Of a stretch of DNA of 64,000 nucleotides, positions 26,416-35,227 are shown one piece after another (positions within the stretch are counted from its first letter, which is position 1; each line of letters starts with the position of its first letter). Origin of the DNA: Pinisolibacter aquiterrae (GTDB taxonomy: Bacteria; Pseudomonadota; Alphaproteobacteria; Rhizobiales; Ancalomicrobiaceae); NCBI RefSeq assembly GCF_019160155.1, contig NZ_JAFNIH010000041.1:166871-230870 (forward strand). Reading direction: 5' to 3'. Below the pieces are notes generated by a model, which saw only the letters and a program-made list of their open reading frames with translations, ran no database searches and was not told the DNA's origin. Made by a program: the position numbers and the translations under genes.

Positions 26416-26746
26416 GATCGGATCGGCTCCGGGAGAAGAAGCGCCATGCTATCCTCGACCATCGTCGGCGAAAAGGCGTGAAATCGCCGTTTCGTGACGG
26501 CGCTCCTCGTTGACAGATCCGCCCTGCGCCACCTATAAGCCCCCTCGACCGGGATCCTCGTCCCTTCGGGCCGCGCAATTGCGCGCGTCCATCATCGGCG
26601 GAAAGCCGACGATCGCACGGTCGGTTCCCTCGCCGTGAGGGGGTCGAACGGCGGAAGAGGCGTCCCATCACGACGAACCCCGCGCTCGGGCGCGGGTGAC
26701 GCACAACTCGAGACCAGGGGGCCGCCATCACGGGCGGCGACGACCC
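26416..26746. other. Promoter and long leader of rpmH
   Basis: The region holds a sigma70-type promoter at 26510-26539 and a leader of about 200 nt with several GC-rich inverted repeats, the last (GCCGCC/GGCGGC, 26721-26738) ending nine bases before the rpmH ATG. No clear Shine-Dalgarno sequence precedes rpmH, so the hairpins may affect its translation. Confidence 0.5.
26510..26539 (+). promoter_or_regulatory. Sigma70-type promoter of the rpmH operon
   Basis: TTGACA (26510-26515), an 18-bp spacer and TATAAG (26534-26539). This is the clearest housekeeping promoter in the window; the expected start is near 26546, about 200 bp before rpmH. Confidence 0.75.
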
Positions 26747-26881
26747 ATGAAGCGCACCTACCAGCCCTCCAAGATCGTGCGGAAGCGCCGTCACGGCTTC
26801 CGTTCCCGCATGTCCACCGTCGGTGGCCGGCTGGTGATCGCTCGCCGCCGCGCCCGCGGTCGCAAGCGCCTCTCGGCCTGA
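26747..26881 (+). CDS. rpmH: 50S ribosomal protein L34
   Basis: A 44-residue basic protein, [19 protein letters not shown] onward, with the usual L34 length and RGRKRLSA end. It is a late-assembling protein of the large subunit. It heads the conserved rpmH-rnpA-yidC operon and has its own strong promoter and a structured leader. Confidence 0.98.
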   Translation: MKRTYQPSKIVRKRRHGFRSRMSTVGGRLVIARRRARGRKRLSA

Positions 26882-26954
26882 TCGCGAAGCGACCGTCCCG
26901 CCGATGGCCCTCGGCCTCGGCATGGCGCCGCAAGGCACGAGGACGTGGGACGCG

Positions 26955-27383
26955 ATGCGGAGATTGAAGAAACGCGCCGAGTTTCTGGTCGTCGCCCGTG
27001 GGGCGCGGTCGGCTCGGCGCGGCTTCGTTCTCCAGTCCGCTCTCCTCGCCGACGCCGAGGTGGACCCGCGCTGCGGTTTCACCGTGACCAAGAAGGTCGG
27101 CAATGCGGTGGTGCGCAATCGTGTTCGCCGCCGCCTCAAGGAGGCTCTGCGCCTCGATGCCGATCGCGTCGCGCGGCCCGGCCGGGACCATGTCCTGATC
27201 GGACGTCGCGAGAGCCTCGACCTCGACTTCGCGACCCTGCGCGCCGACCTCGTCGGCGCCTTCGCGCAGGCGCACAAGACCCTCGCCAAGAGCATCGCGT
27301 CGGCCGCCCCCGTGGCCGCTCGCCCGGCCGATCTCCCGGCCGCCGACCGCACGAGCGGTGAAACCCCTGGGATCGTCGGATGA
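26955..27383 (+). CDS. rnpA: Ribonuclease P protein component
   Basis: A 142-residue basic protein with the RNase P motif RNRVRRRLKEALRL and the FTVTKKVGNAVV strand. It binds the M1 RNA and helps 5' processing of tRNA. The ATG at 26955 (MRRLKKRAEFL) matches the family; the frame upstream is non-conserved. About 25 extra residues follow the usual end. Its stop overlaps the yidC start (ATGA). Confidence 0.95.
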   Translation: MRRLKKRAEFLVVARGARSARRGFVLQSALLADAEVDPRCGFTVTKKVGNAVVRNRVRRRLKEALRLDADRVARPGRDHVLIGRRESLDLDFATLRADLVGAFAQAHKTLAKSIASAAPVAARPADLPAADRTSGETPGIVG

Positions 27384-29218
27384 TCGAGAACAAGAACTAC
27401 ATCTTCGCGATCGCGCTCTCGGTTCTCGTCCTGTTCGGGTGGCAGTATTTCATCGCCGGCCCCCGCATGGAGGCCGAGCGCCTGCGCCGCGCCGCCGAGG
27501 TGACGCAGGTCGCGCCCGCCGCGCCGACCGCCGCCGCGACCGCGGCCGCGCCGGGGGCCGTTCCGGCCGCCCCGGGCGCGGGCACCCCGGCCGCGCCGGC
27601 GCCGCTCGGCAACGGCGTCGTCGCCACCGCCCAGACCCGCGCCCAGGCGATCGCCGCCCGTCCCCGCATCGAGATCCGCACCCCGACCCTCGACGGCTCG
27701 ATCGACCTCGTCGGCGCCCGCCTCGACGACGTCTCCTTCCGCAAATATCGCGAGACGATCGATCCGAAGAGCCCGGAGATCGCGCTCCTGACTCCGGCCG
27801 GGGCGGAGAACGCCTATTTCGCCGATTTCGGCTGGCTGTCGGACGCCGGCGCCCCGGTCAAGGTGCCTGGCCCCGAGACCCGCTGGATCCAGCAGGGCAC
27901 CGGCGCGCTGACCCCCTCGACCCCGGTGGTGCTGACCTGGGACAACGGTGAGGGCATCGTCTTCGAGCGCACCATCGCGGTCGACGCCGAATACATGTTC
28001 ACCGTCACCGACAAGGTGAAGAACGCGACCGACCGAGCCACCGCGCTGTTCCCCTATTCGGCGCTCTCGCGTTTCGGCACCCCGACCACCTCGGGCTACT
28101 ACATCCTCCACGAGGGCGCGATCGGCGTCTTCGGCGACGAGGGTCTCAAGGAGGTCAACTACAAGGACCTCAAGGAGAAGCTGAAGATCGAGCCGGCCAA
28201 GGTCGCCGGCGGTTGGATCGGCTTCGTCGACAAGTACTGGGCCGCCGCGCTGATCCCCGACAAGGCCGTCACGACCCAGCCGCGCTTTGCCGCGACCCCG
28301 GCCGCCGCCGGCCAGCCCGACGTCTACCGCACCTTCATGCTGGCCGAGGCGATGCCGCTCGCCGCCGGCGCCGAGATCTCGTCCTCGACCCGGCTCTTCG
28401 CCGGCGCCAAGGAGGTCGGCGTCGTCGACGGCTACGCCAAGACCTACGACATCGCCCGCTTCGATCGGCTGATCGACTGGGGCTGGTTCTACTTCCTGAC
28501 CAAGCCGCTGTTCCACGTCATCAGCTGGCTGAACCATCTCGTCGGCAACTTCGGCATCGCCATCCTGATCGTCACGGTGCTGATCAAGGCCGTCTTCTTC
28601 CCGCTCGCCAACAAGTCCTACGACTCGATGAGCAAGATGAAGAAGGTGCAGCCGGAGATGAAGGAGCTTCAGGCTCGCTTCAAGGACGATCGCACCGCCC
28701 AGCAGCAGGCGCTGATGGATCTCTATCGCCGCGAGAAGATCAATCCTCTCGCCGGCTGCCTGCCGATCCTGGTGCAGATCCCGGTGTTCTTCTCGCTCTA
28801 CAAGGTGATCTTCGTCACCATCGAGATGCGTCAGGCGCCGTTCTACGGCTGGATCCACGACCTCTCGGCGCCCGATCCGACCTCGCTGTTCAACCTGTTC
28901 GGCCTGATTCCCTGGACGCCGCCGCAAATGATGATGATCGGTCTCTGGCCGCTGATCATGGGCGTCACGATGTTCGTCCAGATGAAGCTCAATCCGCCGC
29001 CGCCGGATCCGACCCAGAAGATGATGTTCGACTGGATGCCGGTGCTGTTCACCTTCATGCTGGCGTCGATGCCGGCGGGTCTGGTGATCTACTGGACCTG
29101 GAACAACCTGCTCTCGATCGCCCAGCAGGCCTACATCATGTCCCGCAACGGCGTGAAGGTGGAGCTCTGGGACAACATCAAGGGCATGTTCGGTCGGGGC
29201 TCGGCCAAGGTGGGCTGA
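27380..29218 (+). CDS. yidC: Membrane protein insertase YidC
   Basis: The protein has 612 residues. An N-terminal membrane anchor (YIFAIALSVLVLFGWQYF) is followed by an Ala/Pro-rich linker, a large periplasmic domain and the conserved C-terminal insertase core starting near GWFYFLTKPLFHVI, with the cytoplasmic loop KKVQPEMKELQARFKDD and the GCLPILVQIPVFFSLYKV helix. It inserts and folds inner-membrane proteins. The common yidD gene is absent between rnpA and yidC. A hairpin lies 100 bp downstream. Confidence 0.97.
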   Translation: MIENKNYIFAIALSVLVLFGWQYFIAGPRMEAERLRRAAEVTQVAPAAPTAAATAAAPGAVPAAPGAGTPAAPAPLGNGVVATAQTRAQAIAARPRIEIRTPTLDGSIDLVGARLDDVSFRKYRETIDPKSPEIALLTPAGAENAYFADFGWLSDAGAPVKVPGPETRWIQQGTGALTPSTPVVLTWDNGEGIVFERTIAVDAEYMFTVTDKVKNATDRATALFPYSALSRFGTPTTSGYYILHEGAIGVFGDEGLKEVNYKDLKEKLKIEPAKVAGGWIGFVDKYWAAALIPDKAVTTQPRFAATPAAAGQPDVYRTFMLAEAMPLAAGAEISSSTRLFAGAKEVGVVDGYAKTYDIARFDRLIDWGWFYFLTKPLFHVISWLNHLVGNFGIAILIVTVLIKAVFFPLANKSYDSMSKMKKVQPEMKELQARFKDDRTAQQQALMDLYRREKINPLAGCLPILVQIPVFFSLYKVIFVTIEMRQAPFYGWIHDLSAPDPTSLFNLFGLIPWTPPQMMMIGLWPLIMGVTMFVQMKLNPPPPDPTQKMMFDWMPVLFTFMLASMPAGLVIYWTWNNLLSIAQQAYIMSRNGVKVELWDNIKGMFGRGSAKVG

Positions 29219-29318
29219 GGCTCGCGACGAGGGAGTGTGACGTCGATGGTCGTGTGAGGACGATCGGGCACGCGGTCCGCGCGAGGCGGACGGTCCCGGT
29301 CGCAAGACCCGGAAGACG

Positions 29319-29346
29319 CCGGACCGGCGAGGCTCTCGCCGTCCGG
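29319..29346 (+). terminator. Hairpin after yidC
   Basis: A 12-bp stem with one bulged C (arms 29319-29331 and 29335-29346, loop GCT) in the 157-bp gap after yidC. It is followed by a pyrimidine-rich stretch rather than a T run, so it may be a weak terminator or attenuator. Confidence 0.4.
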
Positions 29347-29375
29347 TCTCCTGTTCTCCTTCGACGAGCCCGGCG

Positions 29376-30044
29376 ATGCCCCTCCTCTCTCCTCCCGATC
29401 CGACGACGATCCACCCGCTGCCGGCCCATCCTCGGGTCGTGTTCCTCAAGCCACTGATCGACCGGGACACGATCTCGGTCGGCGACTTCACCTACTACGA
29501 CGACCCCGACGAGCCCGAACGCTTCGTCGACAAATGCGTCCTCCACCATTACGACTTCCTCGGCGACCGGCTGGTGATCGGCCGCTTCACGGCGATCGCC
29601 ACCGGGGTACGGTTCATGATGAACGGCGCCAATCACGCCATGACGGGGATCTCGACCTTTCCCTTCTCGATCTTCGGACACGGTTGGGAAGAGGGGTTCG
29701 ACTTCGAGACGATCCGCGCCGGGCTGAAGGGCGACACCGTCGTCGGCGACGACGTGTGGATCGGCACCGAGGCGATGATCATGCCCGGGGTGACGATCGG
29801 CGCCGGCGCGATCGTCGCGGCGCGCTCGGTGGTCGCCTCCGACGTGCCGGCCTATGCGGTCGTCGGCGGCAATCCGGCCCGGGTGATCCGCTACCGTTTC
29901 TCGCCCGAGGAGATCGAGCGCCTGCTGGCGCTTGCCTGGTGGGATTGGCCGATCGAACACATCACCGCGTCTCTCGACGCGATCCGCGGCGGCGACGTCG
30001 CCGCGCTGGAACGAGCCGCGCCGGCAAAGGGGGGGCGACCATGA
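29376..30044 (+). CDS. CatB/Vat-like hexapeptide O-acetyltransferase
   Basis: A 222-residue left-handed beta-helix acetyltransferase of the xenobiotic acetyltransferase (CatB/VatD) group: [32 protein letters not shown] with the catalytic histidine, TFPFSIFG and the hexapeptide repeats [28 protein letters not shown] (positions about 122-150). It uses acetyl-CoA; the acceptor is unknown and resistance cannot be assumed. It sits between yidC and engB and overlaps the engB start by ATGA. Confidence 0.88.
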   Translation: MPLLSPPDPTTIHPLPAHPRVVFLKPLIDRDTISVGDFTYYDDPDEPERFVDKCVLHHYDFLGDRLVIGRFTAIATGVRFMMNGANHAMTGISTFPFSIFGHGWEEGFDFETIRAGLKGDTVVGDDVWIGTEAMIMPGVTIGAGAIVAARSVVASDVPAYAVVGGNPARVIRYRFSPEEIERLLALAWWDWPIEHITASLDAIRGGDVAALERAAPAKGGRP

Positions 30045-30766
30045 CCGATGAAGTGGACGCCCGCGCGATCGCGGCGGCCGAGAAGGCCCGCCTCCTCTTC
30101 GCCCGCCCCTGGGCCTTCGCCAAGGGGGCGGTCGATCTCGCCGATCTGCCGCCGATCGACGCCGGATCCGAGATCGCCTTCGCCGGCCGCTCCAACGTCG
30201 GCAAGTCGTCGCTGATCAACGCGGTTCTCGGCCAACAGGGCCTCGCGCGCACCTCCAATACGCCCGGCCGCACCCAGGAACTGAACTATTTCGTGCCGGC
30301 GGTGCTGAATGAGCGCTCCAAGAAGACCGAACGACTGACCTCCGGCGCCCCGCGCGAGATGGTCGACGCCGGCCTCTCGATCGTCGACATGCCCGGCTAC
30401 GGCTTCGCCCAGGCGCCCAAGGCCCAGGTCGAGGACTGGACCCGGCTGGTCTTCTCCTATCTGCGCGGCCGTCCGAACCTGCGCCGCGTCTATCTCCTCA
30501 TCGACGGCCGCCACGGCCTGAAGCCGGTCGACACCGAGGTGCTCGACATGCTCGACAAGGCGGCGGTCAGCTATCAGCTGGTGCTCACCAAGGCCGACAA
30601 GATCGCCAAGGAAGAGACCGGCCGCCCGGTCGCCGCCGTTCTCGCCGCCACGGCCGAGGCGATCCGCAAACGGCCCGCCGCCCACCCGGTGATCCTGGTG
30701 ACCTCGTCCGAGAAGGGCTGGGGCATCGAGGCGCTGCGGGCCGAAATCGCCTTCTTCGCCGCTTGA
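30041..30766 (+). CDS. engB: Ribosome biogenesis GTPase EngB/YihA
   Basis: A 241-residue GTPase with G1 [12 protein letters not shown], the switch segment [10 protein letters not shown]3 DMPGYGFA and G4 TKAD. It assists 50S subunit assembly. It carries an insertion of about 20 residues before G3 ([14 protein letters not shown]), as often seen in alphaproteobacteria. Its ATG overlaps the upstream acetyltransferase stop, and argB follows after 19 bp. Confidence 0.95.
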   Translation: MTDEVDARAIAAAEKARLLFARPWAFAKGAVDLADLPPIDAGSEIAFAGRSNVGKSSLINAVLGQQGLARTSNTPGRTQELNYFVPAVLNERSKKTERLTSGAPREMVDAGLSIVDMPGYGFAQAPKAQVEDWTRLVFSYLRGRPNLRRVYLLIDGRHGLKPVDTEVLDMLDKAAVSYQLVLTKADKIAKEETGRPVAAVLAATAEAIRKRPAAHPVILVTSSEKGWGIEALRAEIAFFAA

Positions 30767-30785
30767 TCTCGTTCTGGAGACCGTC

Positions 30786-31688
30786 ATGTCCGTCACGTCG
30801 AAGTCCGAAGCCGCCATGGTCGCGGAAGCCGAGATCCTCTCCAAGGCGCTGCCCTACATGCTGCGCTACGACGACAAGACCGTGGTGGTGAAGTTCGGCG
30901 GCCACGCCATGGGCGACGAGGCGCTCGGCAAGGCCTTCGCCGAGGACATCACGCTGCTGAAGCTCTCCGGCCTCAACCCGGTCGTGGTCCACGGCGGCGG
31001 GCCGCAGATCAACGCGATGCTGGCCAAGCTCAACATCAAGTCGGAATTCGCCGGCGGCTTCCGCATCACCGACCGCGCCACCGTCGACATCGTCGAGATG
31101 GTCCTCGCCGGCTCGATCAACAAGGAGATCGTCCAGACCATCCAGGAGGCCGGCGGCCGCGCCATCGGCCTGACCGGCAAGGACGGCAACATGGTCACCG
31201 TGACGCGGCTGAAGCGCACCGTCGTCGATCCCGATTCGATGATCGAGAAGGTGGTCGATCTCGGCTTCGTCGGCGAGCCCAAGGAGGTTCGCACCGAGGT
31301 GCTCGAGGTTCTGAAGAAGTCGGACATCATCCCGGTCCTGGCTCCGGTCTGCCCGGGCGAGGACGGCGAGACCTACAACGTCAACGCCGACACTTTCGCC
31401 GGCGCCATCGCCGGGGCGCTCAAGGCGTCGCGCGTCCTGTTCCTCACCGACGTGCCCGGCGTCCTCGACGCGAACAAGCAGCTGATCAAGGAACTGTCGC
31501 GCGCCGAGGCTCAGCGCCTGATCGACGAGGGCGTCATCACCGGCGGCATGATCCCCAAGGTCGAGACCTGTTTCGAGGCGCTCGATCGCGGCGTCGAGGC
31601 GGCGGTCATCCTCAACGGCAAGGTGCCGCACGCCGTCCTGCTCGAACTCTTCACCGAGCACGGCGCCGGCACGCTGATCACGCCGTGA
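30786..31688 (+). CDS. argB: Acetylglutamate kinase
   Basis: A 300-residue amino-acid kinase: [12 protein letters not shown] and [13 protein letters not shown] bind the phosphates and N-acetylglutamate, and [11 protein letters not shown] is the nucleotide-site strand. It catalyses the second, usually regulated, step of arginine synthesis. It lies within the rpmH-yidC-engB run; the other arg genes in the window (argD-argF) are 29 kb away. The stop overlaps the GTG of the next gene. Confidence 0.96.
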   Translation: MSVTSKSEAAMVAEAEILSKALPYMLRYDDKTVVVKFGGHAMGDEALGKAFAEDITLLKLSGLNPVVVHGGGPQINAMLAKLNIKSEFAGGFRITDRATVDIVEMVLAGSINKEIVQTIQEAGGRAIGLTGKDGNMVTVTRLKRTVVDPDSMIEKVVDLGFVGEPKEVRTEVLEVLKKSDIIPVLAPVCPGEDGETYNVNADTFAGAIAGALKASRVLFLTDVPGVLDANKQLIKELSRAEAQRLIDEGVITGGMIPKVETCFEALDRGVEAAVILNGKVPHAVLLELFTEHGAGTLITP

Positions 31689-32433
31689 TCGCCGGCCCGA
31701 ACCGCACCACCGGCGGCGGCATGGACGAGGCGGCGCTCGCCGCCCGCTTCCGCGCCGTCGACGTGTGGATCTTCGATCTCGACAACACGCTCTATCCGGC
31801 CGCCACCGACCTCTTCGCCCAGGTCGACGTGAAGATTCGCGATTATGTGATGGAGCTGGTCGGCGCCACCGCCGAGGAGGCCCACCGCCTTCAGAAGGAC
31901 TATTACCGTCGCTACGGCACCACCCTGCGCGGGCTGATGCTGGAGCACGGCATCTCGCCCGACGGCTTCCTCGAATATGTCCACGACATCGATCATTCCG
32001 TGGTCGCGCCCGATCCCCACCTCGGCGCGATGATCGAGCGCCTGCCGGGCCGCCGCTTCATCATGACCAACGGCACCCGCCGGCACGCCGAGAAGGTCGC
32101 CGATCGCCTCGGCATCACCCGGCACTTCGAGGACGTCTTCGACATCGTCGCCGCCGATCTCCTGCCGAAACCCCATCGCGCCACCTACGAGAAGTTTCTC
32201 GGGCAGGCCGGGATCGACCCGACCCGCGCCGCGATGTTCGAGGACCTCTCCCGCAACCTCGAGGTGCCCGACGCGCTCGGCATGGCGACGGTGCTGGTGT
32301 GGTGCCGGCCGGCACCGAGACGGTGATGCGCGAGACCTGGGAATTCGACGGCCGCGACGCCCCCCACGTCCATTGGGTGACCGACCATCTCGCCGGTTTC
32401 CTGGAGCGCGTCGCCCCGAGTGCGACGCCCTGA
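31685..32433 (+). pseudogene. HAD-family pyrimidine 5'-nucleotidase, frameshifted near the 3' end
   Basis: The frame from the GTG at 31685 (or ATG 31721) encodes a SDT1/YjjG-like HAD phosphatase: WIFDLDNTLYPAATDLF with the nucleophile Asp, [14 protein letters not shown] and [10 protein letters not shown]. It ends prematurely after MATVLVW at 32326. The missing C-terminus ([33 protein letters not shown]) continues in another frame to 32433. Removing two bases (TG at 32300-32301) restores a single normal frame. All catalytic motifs lie before the shift, so the truncated protein might still fold. It is either a real 2-bp insertion or a sequencing error. Confidence 0.8.
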
Positions 32434-32549
32434 CACGCGACCATCGGATCGGCGCGCCGTCGTTGATCGCCGCCGCGCCCGCCGCTATGGTCGCGGCCGA
32501 ACCTCCCCTTCTCCCGATCATCCGATCGCCAACGGACGGAACCCGCCCG

Positions 32550-33407
32550 ATGAACCTCACGCCCGCCGCCCTCGCCGATCTCGCCGCCACCATCGACGAC
32601 GCCTTCGAGCGCCGCGCCGAGATCGACACCACCACCAAGGGCGCGGTCCGCGACGCCGTCGAGACCGCCCTCGACCTGCTCGACAAGGGCAAGGCCCGCG
32701 TCGCCGAGAAGCAGGATGGCGGCTGGGTCGTCAATCAGTGGCTGAAGAAGGCGGTGCTTCTGTCCTTCCGCCTCAACGCCATGAGCGTCATCAAGGGCGG
32801 TCCCGGCGACGCCACCTGGTGGGACAAGGTCCCCTCCAAGTTCGACGGCTGGCGCGCCATGGAATTCGACGCCGCCGGCTTCCGCGCGGTGCCCGGCTGC
32901 ATCGTGCGCCGCTCCGCCTTCATCGCCCCGAACGTGGTGCTGATGCCCTCCTTCGTGAACCTCGGCGCCTATGTCGACGGCGGCACCATGGTCGACACCT
33001 GGGCGACCGTCGGCTCCTGCGCCCAGATCGGCAAGAACGTCCATCTCTCCGGCGGCGTCGGCATCGGCGGCGTGCTGGAGCCGCTCCAGGCCGGCCCGAC
33101 CATCATCGAGGACAACTGCTTCATCGGCGCCCGCTCGGAAGTGGTAGAGGGCGTGATCGTCGGCGAGGGCTCGGTGCTCGCCATGGGCGTCTACATCGGC
33201 GCCTCCACCAAGATCGTGAACCGCATGACCGGCGAGGTCCACGTCGGCTGGGTGCCGCCCTATTCGGTGGTGGTCTCCGGCAACCTGCCCGGCAAGCCGC
33301 TGCCCGACGGCACCCCCGGCCCGTCGACCTATTGCGCCGTCATCGTCAAGACCGTCGACGCGCAGACCCGCTCGAAGACCGGCATCAACGAGCTGCTGCG
33401 CGACTGA
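32550..33407 (+). CDS. dapD: Tetrahydrodipicolinate N-succinyltransferase
   Basis: A 285-residue hexapeptide-repeat enzyme with the DapD signatures [32 protein letters not shown] and [13 protein letters not shown]. It succinylates tetrahydrodipicolinate in the lysine/diaminopimelate pathway. It is the partner of dapE 1.8 kb downstream, separated by three DUF805 membrane genes on the same strand. Confidence 0.97.
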   Translation: MNLTPAALADLAATIDDAFERRAEIDTTTKGAVRDAVETALDLLDKGKARVAEKQDGGWVVNQWLKKAVLLSFRLNAMSVIKGGPGDATWWDKVPSKFDGWRAMEFDAAGFRAVPGCIVRRSAFIAPNVVLMPSFVNLGAYVDGGTMVDTWATVGSCAQIGKNVHLSGGVGIGGVLEPLQAGPTIIEDNCFIGARSEVVEGVIVGEGSVLAMGVYIGASTKIVNRMTGEVHVGWVPPYSVVVSGNLPGKPLPDGTPGPSTYCAVIVKTVDAQTRSKTGINELLRD

Positions 33408-33430
33408 TCGACCGGCTAGGGGAGGGAGAG

Positions 33431-33880
33431 GTGGCGGAATCCGGGCTCGTGCCGCGCCTCGCCGCCGCCCTGTTCTCGCACGCCGGACGCCTCGATCGCG
33501 GCGGCTGGTGGACGCGGATGGCGCTCGTCGCCGCGCTCTGGGTCGCCCAGGACGCGCTGGCGAGCGAGGAGAGCCTGTCCTTATTCGCCGAACATCTCGG
33601 CCGCCGCCCGGCGACACTGGCGGCGGTCTGGGGCGCCGTCGCGCTTCTCTGGATCGCCGGGGTCTGGATCCTGGTCGTCGCGAGCGCCCGCCGCCTGCGC
33701 GATCGCGGGCAACCGGGCCTGCGCCTCCTCGCCTTCGCCCTGCCGGCGATCGTCGCCGCCCATTGGCTGGAGCGGCTGTGGTTCTCCTGGATCGCCTTCG
33801 TCCTCGCGCTCCTCTGGGGCCTCGTCGAACTCGGCGTGCTCCCCGGCGAGGTCGCGCCGAGGGAGCCCGGCGAGAGGTGA
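33431..33880 (+). CDS. DUF805-family membrane protein 1
   Basis: A 149-residue protein with four hydrophobic segments. The pattern GRLDRGGWWTRM near the start and SARRLRDRG before the third segment are DUF805 hallmarks. The GTG at 33431 is preceded by GGGAGGGAGAG, a strong ribosome site; no ATG fits. The function of the family is unknown. It lies 23 bp after dapD and is probably cotranscribed. Confidence 0.7.
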   Translation: MAESGLVPRLAAALFSHAGRLDRGGWWTRMALVAALWVAQDALASEESLSLFAEHLGRRPATLAAVWGAVALLWIAGVWILVVASARRLRDRGQPGLRLLAFALPAIVAAHWLERLWFSWIAFVLALLWGLVELGVLPGEVAPREPGER

Positions 33881-34030
33881 ACGGCCCGGATCGCCGCGCC
33901 TCGTGAGAGTTCGAGGGATCTCGGCAAGGCGCGGGAAACCATCCGGCGGATCGCCGGGCGGAATTGATCGTCGGGTAAGGTCCTCGTGCGAGGGTTTCCG
34001 GGTGGATCTCGTCCCCGGAAGGGCCCGCCC

Positions 34031-34585
34031 GTGTCGCCGATCGCCTCCCTCTTCACGCTCCGAGGACGGACCGGCCGTGGCGGCTTCTGGGCCGCCGGTC
34101 TCGTTCAGATCGTCGTCGGTCTCGCGCTCGCCCTCGCGCTCGGCCCGACGGTGGATCTCGATTGGACGAACACGAACATCGCCGATCTCCTTCCATGGAT
34201 CGCCGTGGCGGCCGTGCCGGCCTGGATCGGCTTCGCCGCGACGGTTCGGCGCTGGCACGATCGCGACAAGTCGGGCTGGTGGTGCCTCGTCGGCGCGCTG
34301 CCCCTGATCGGTCCGGTCTGGCTCGCCGTCGAGCTCGGCCTTTCGCCCGGCACGCCCGGCGCCAATCGCTTCGGCCCGCCGGTGGGCGAGGCTGCCGCCC
34401 GGGTCCGAGACGATGCGCCGGCGGCCGACGACGGTCGCCTCGACGACGTCGTCGCGCGCTGGGCCGCGTCCGCCTCCCGCTCCGCTCCCGCCGCCTCGCC
34501 GCCCGCCGCGCGCCCCACCCCGCTCGCCGAGGTGATCTCGCGCCCGAGCCGCGCCGGTTTCGGTCGGCGTGGTCTCCCCTCTTGA
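34031..34585 (+). CDS. DUF805-family membrane protein 2
   Basis: A 184-residue protein, LFTLRGRTGRGGFWAAG followed by membrane segments and TVRRWHDRDKSGWWCL, the DUF805 core. After about residue 110 comes a soluble Ala/Pro/Ser/Arg-rich tail. The start is uncertain: GTG at 34031 with GGAAGGG upstream gives the normal N-terminus, GTG 33986 is an alternative. A second paralogue follows eight bases after its stop. Confidence 0.75.
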   Translation: MSPIASLFTLRGRTGRGGFWAAGLVQIVVGLALALALGPTVDLDWTNTNIADLLPWIAVAAVPAWIGFAATVRRWHDRDKSGWWCLVGALPLIGPVWLAVELGLSPGTPGANRFGPPVGEAAARVRDDAPAADDGRLDDVVARWAASASRSAPAASPPAARPTPLAEVISRPSRAGFGRRGLPS

Positions 34586-34592
34586 GCGTCCG

Positions 34593-35204
34593 ATGGAGGG
34601 TTCCGCCTTGCGTTTCCTGACGTTCCTCTTCCTGCCGCGCGGTCGCATCGGCCGGGCGGAATTCTGGATCGGGCTCTTCGTCCACATCTGGATCCTGCGC
34701 AGGCTCGCCGTCCCCCAGGCGATCATGGCGCTCGCCGACGGCGTCCTGCCGGCGCAGGTCGGTTGGCTCGGCGGGTTCCTCGCCGTCGTCGACTTCTGGC
34801 TGGTGTGGTGCCATTTCGCCAAGCGGTGGCACGACATGAACTTCGCGGCGGTGTGGACGCTGGTGCTGTTCATCCCCGCGCTCGGCCCGACCATCGGCTT
34901 TCTGATGCTCGGTTTCCTGCCCGGCAGCCGGGCGGCGAACCGTCACGGCGCGCCGCGTCCCCTGCGCGCCGCCCTCGACGAACTCGTCGCCGGGCTGAAC
35001 GGCGACGTCGGCCTCGCGGGCGCTCGGCGCCCCGTCGTCGAGCCCGTTCCCATCCTCGTCCCGGTCGAGGAGCCGTCCCCGCCCCGCGCCACGGTGGTCG
35101 CGAAGGGGCCGCCGGTCATCGTGCGCCGCGACGGGAGCCGCCTCTGGGGGACACGCTCGCCCGACCGGGCCTCGACCTCGGCCGCCGTGCGTCGCCGCCG
35201 TTGA
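34593..35204 (+). CDS. DUF805-family membrane protein 3
   Basis: A protein of up to 203 residues with FLFLPRGRIGRAEFWIGLF and FAKRWHDMNFAAVWTLVLF, the DUF805 core, then a charged proline-rich tail. The first ATG is at 34593, but GGAGGG in codons 2-3 sits at good spacing before a TTG at 34608 (would-be MRFLTFLF), which may be the true start. It ends 23 bp before dapE. Confidence 0.78.
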   Translation: MEGSALRFLTFLFLPRGRIGRAEFWIGLFVHIWILRRLAVPQAIMALADGVLPAQVGWLGGFLAVVDFWLVWCHFAKRWHDMNFAAVWTLVLFIPALGPTIGFLMLGFLPGSRAANRHGAPRPLRAALDELVAGLNGDVGLAGARRPVVEPVPILVPVEEPSPPRATVVAKGPPVIVRRDGSRLWGTRSPDRASTSAAVRRRR

Positions 35205-35227
35205 CCCCGTCGCGGGCGGACGGTTAC

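Noticed and set aside
27304-27620. GC-rich Ala/Pro-coding repeats near the rnpA-yidC junction considered as a repeat element
   Set aside because: They encode the rnpA tail and the usual disordered linker of YidC.
24821-29491. A 1556-codon open frame on the minus strand across the kinase, rpmH, rnpA and yidC
   Set aside because: It is antisense to well-supported genes over most of its length, has a biased Arg/Gly/His composition and no domain. Long antisense frames are expected at this GC content.
33986-34030. Upstream GTG start for the second DUF805 gene
   Set aside because: The added residues (GGSRPRKGPP) do not look like a DUF805 N-terminus, and the GTG at 34031 starts just before the conserved core.
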